Positions 63,544 through 64,000 of a stretch of 64,000 bases of DNA are shown here, one piece after another. Every line of letters begins with the position of its first letter. Position 1 is the first letter of the stretch. Source of the stretch: Geomonas sp. Red32 (lineage in GTDB: Bacteria > Desulfobacterota > Desulfuromonadia > Geobacterales > Geobacteraceae); contig NZ_JAKLOY010000001.1 in NCBI RefSeq assembly GCF_023652955.1, positions 1,426,001-1,490,000 on the forward strand. Direction: 5' to 3'. The notes under the pieces were generated by a model. The model was not told where the DNA came from, did not search any database, and saw only the letters and a list, made by a program, of their open reading frames with translations. A program made the translations under genes and the position numbers.

Positions 63544-64000
63544 CTAGGAGCGGCCGTGGGGGATACCGAGCTTGTCGAGACGCCAGCGGAGGGTGCTGGG
63601 ATTGACGCCTAAAAGCTCGGCGGCGCCGTTCGGGCCGTAGATCTTTCCTTTGGCGATCTTCAGTACGTCGCTTAGGTGCCGCGCCATCGCTTCGTCAAGC
63701 CTCAGTACGACGGGGGCCCCGTCACGGCGCGGCGGCTGATGGAGCTCTTCGCGTCTCTCCAGCGGCAGTAACTCGAACCTCAGCTTTCCTCCCTGGTGCA
63801 GGATCAGCTCCCGTTCCACCAGGTTTTCCAACTCCCGGACGTTGCCACGCCAGCTGTAGTTGACCAGCCGCTCTATCGCTCCCGGCGCCAGCTCCGGGGC
63901 CCGGTCCATCCCCAGTTCCTGGCTCTTGCGCTTGATGAAGAAGCGGGTAAGGGGGAGGATGTCCTCTTTGCGCTGCCGCAGGGGGGGGACGATGATCGGG
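63544..64000 (-). CDS. Sigma-54-dependent transcriptional activator, C-terminal part (N-terminus beyond the window)
   Basis: The frame is open to the right edge, so only about 151 residues are seen. From the edge it reads IIVPPLRQRKEDILPLTRFF, the end of the AAA sigma-54 interaction domain. Then YSWRGNVRELENLVERELIL follows, and a Fis-type helix-turn-helix (GPNGAAELLGVNPSTLRWRL) ends the protein. The HTH form is like FhlA/NorR regulators. Its input domain is not in the window. It could be unrelated to the sigma-54 promoters at 16-27 kb. Confidence 0.9.
   Translation of the reverse strand, partial: PIIVPPLRQRKEDILPLTRFFIKRKSQELGMDRAPELAPGAIERLVNYSWRGNVRELENLVERELILHQGGKLRFELLPLERREELHQPPRRDGAPVVLRLDEAMARHLSDVLKIAKGKIYGPNGAAELLGVNPSTLRWRLDKLGIPHGRS

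Overview
The window is high-GC bacterial chromosome that looks like a member of the Geobacter group (Desulfuromonadota: Geobacter, Geomonas, Citrifermentans). This rests on gene order (rho-rpmE-thyX-DUF1385-prfA-prmC-murA-hisGDBHAFE, then rpsU-yqeY-cvpA-dnaG-rpoD), on a flavin-dependent ThyX, and on abundant GC-rich palindromic intergenic repeats. The assignment is an inference from order and protein character, not from a database search.

Positions 1-31,000 form an accessory glycosylation island read on the minus strand. It contains: (i) a TPR/O-GlcNAc-transferase-like protein running off the left edge, two giant multi-modular glycosyltransferases (1,598 and 2,329 aa) with embedded methyltransferase modules, an SDR epimerase and a SAM methyltransferase; (ii) a wlbA/wbpB - wbpD-like - wbpE-like cassette for a diacetamido-type sugar plus a glycosyltransferase/acyltransferase fusion; (iii) a radical SAM gene followed by legB - legC - sugar nucleotidyltransferase - glycosyltransferase; (iv) a TPR protein and a methyltransferase; (v) a glycosyltransferase/TPR protein. 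Promoters give the likely purpose. Three operons each start with a sigma-54 -24/-12 promoter that has a palindrome of the form GTCAA-N4-TTGAC (FleQ-box-like) 76-82 bp upstream of the -12 GC. The TPR gene at 28,927 has an exact match to the sigma-28 (FliA) flagellar consensus. I infer a flagellum-coordinated glycosylation island, most likely for flagellin. No flagellin gene lies in the window.

Positions 31,200-34,200 carry an EamA-type transporter, a small unknown protein, a metallophosphoesterase and a codon-independent release-factor homologue. Positions 34,200-62,210 are conserved housekeeping on the plus strand: rho with a long G-poor C-rich leader, rpmE, thyX, prfA/prmC, murA, seven his genes, the macromolecular-synthesis operon, queC-folE2, a TIGR04282-type glycosyltransferase, recQ, then ilvA, a cation-diffusion transporter and a beta-barrel-like protein on the minus strand, then trxB and comM/yifB.

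Positions 62,210-62,950 are non-coding. They hold two arrays of degenerate repeats with a nearly strict 21-bp period and a strong intrinsic terminator. A small transglutaminase-like protein follows, and the end of a sigma-54 activator runs off the right edge.

Palindromic repeats recur between housekeeping genes. Three copies or near-copies also lie in frame inside the 2,329-aa glycosyltransferase, each at a domain boundary. This suggests the giant genes arose by fusion of adjacent genes together with their intergenic repeats.
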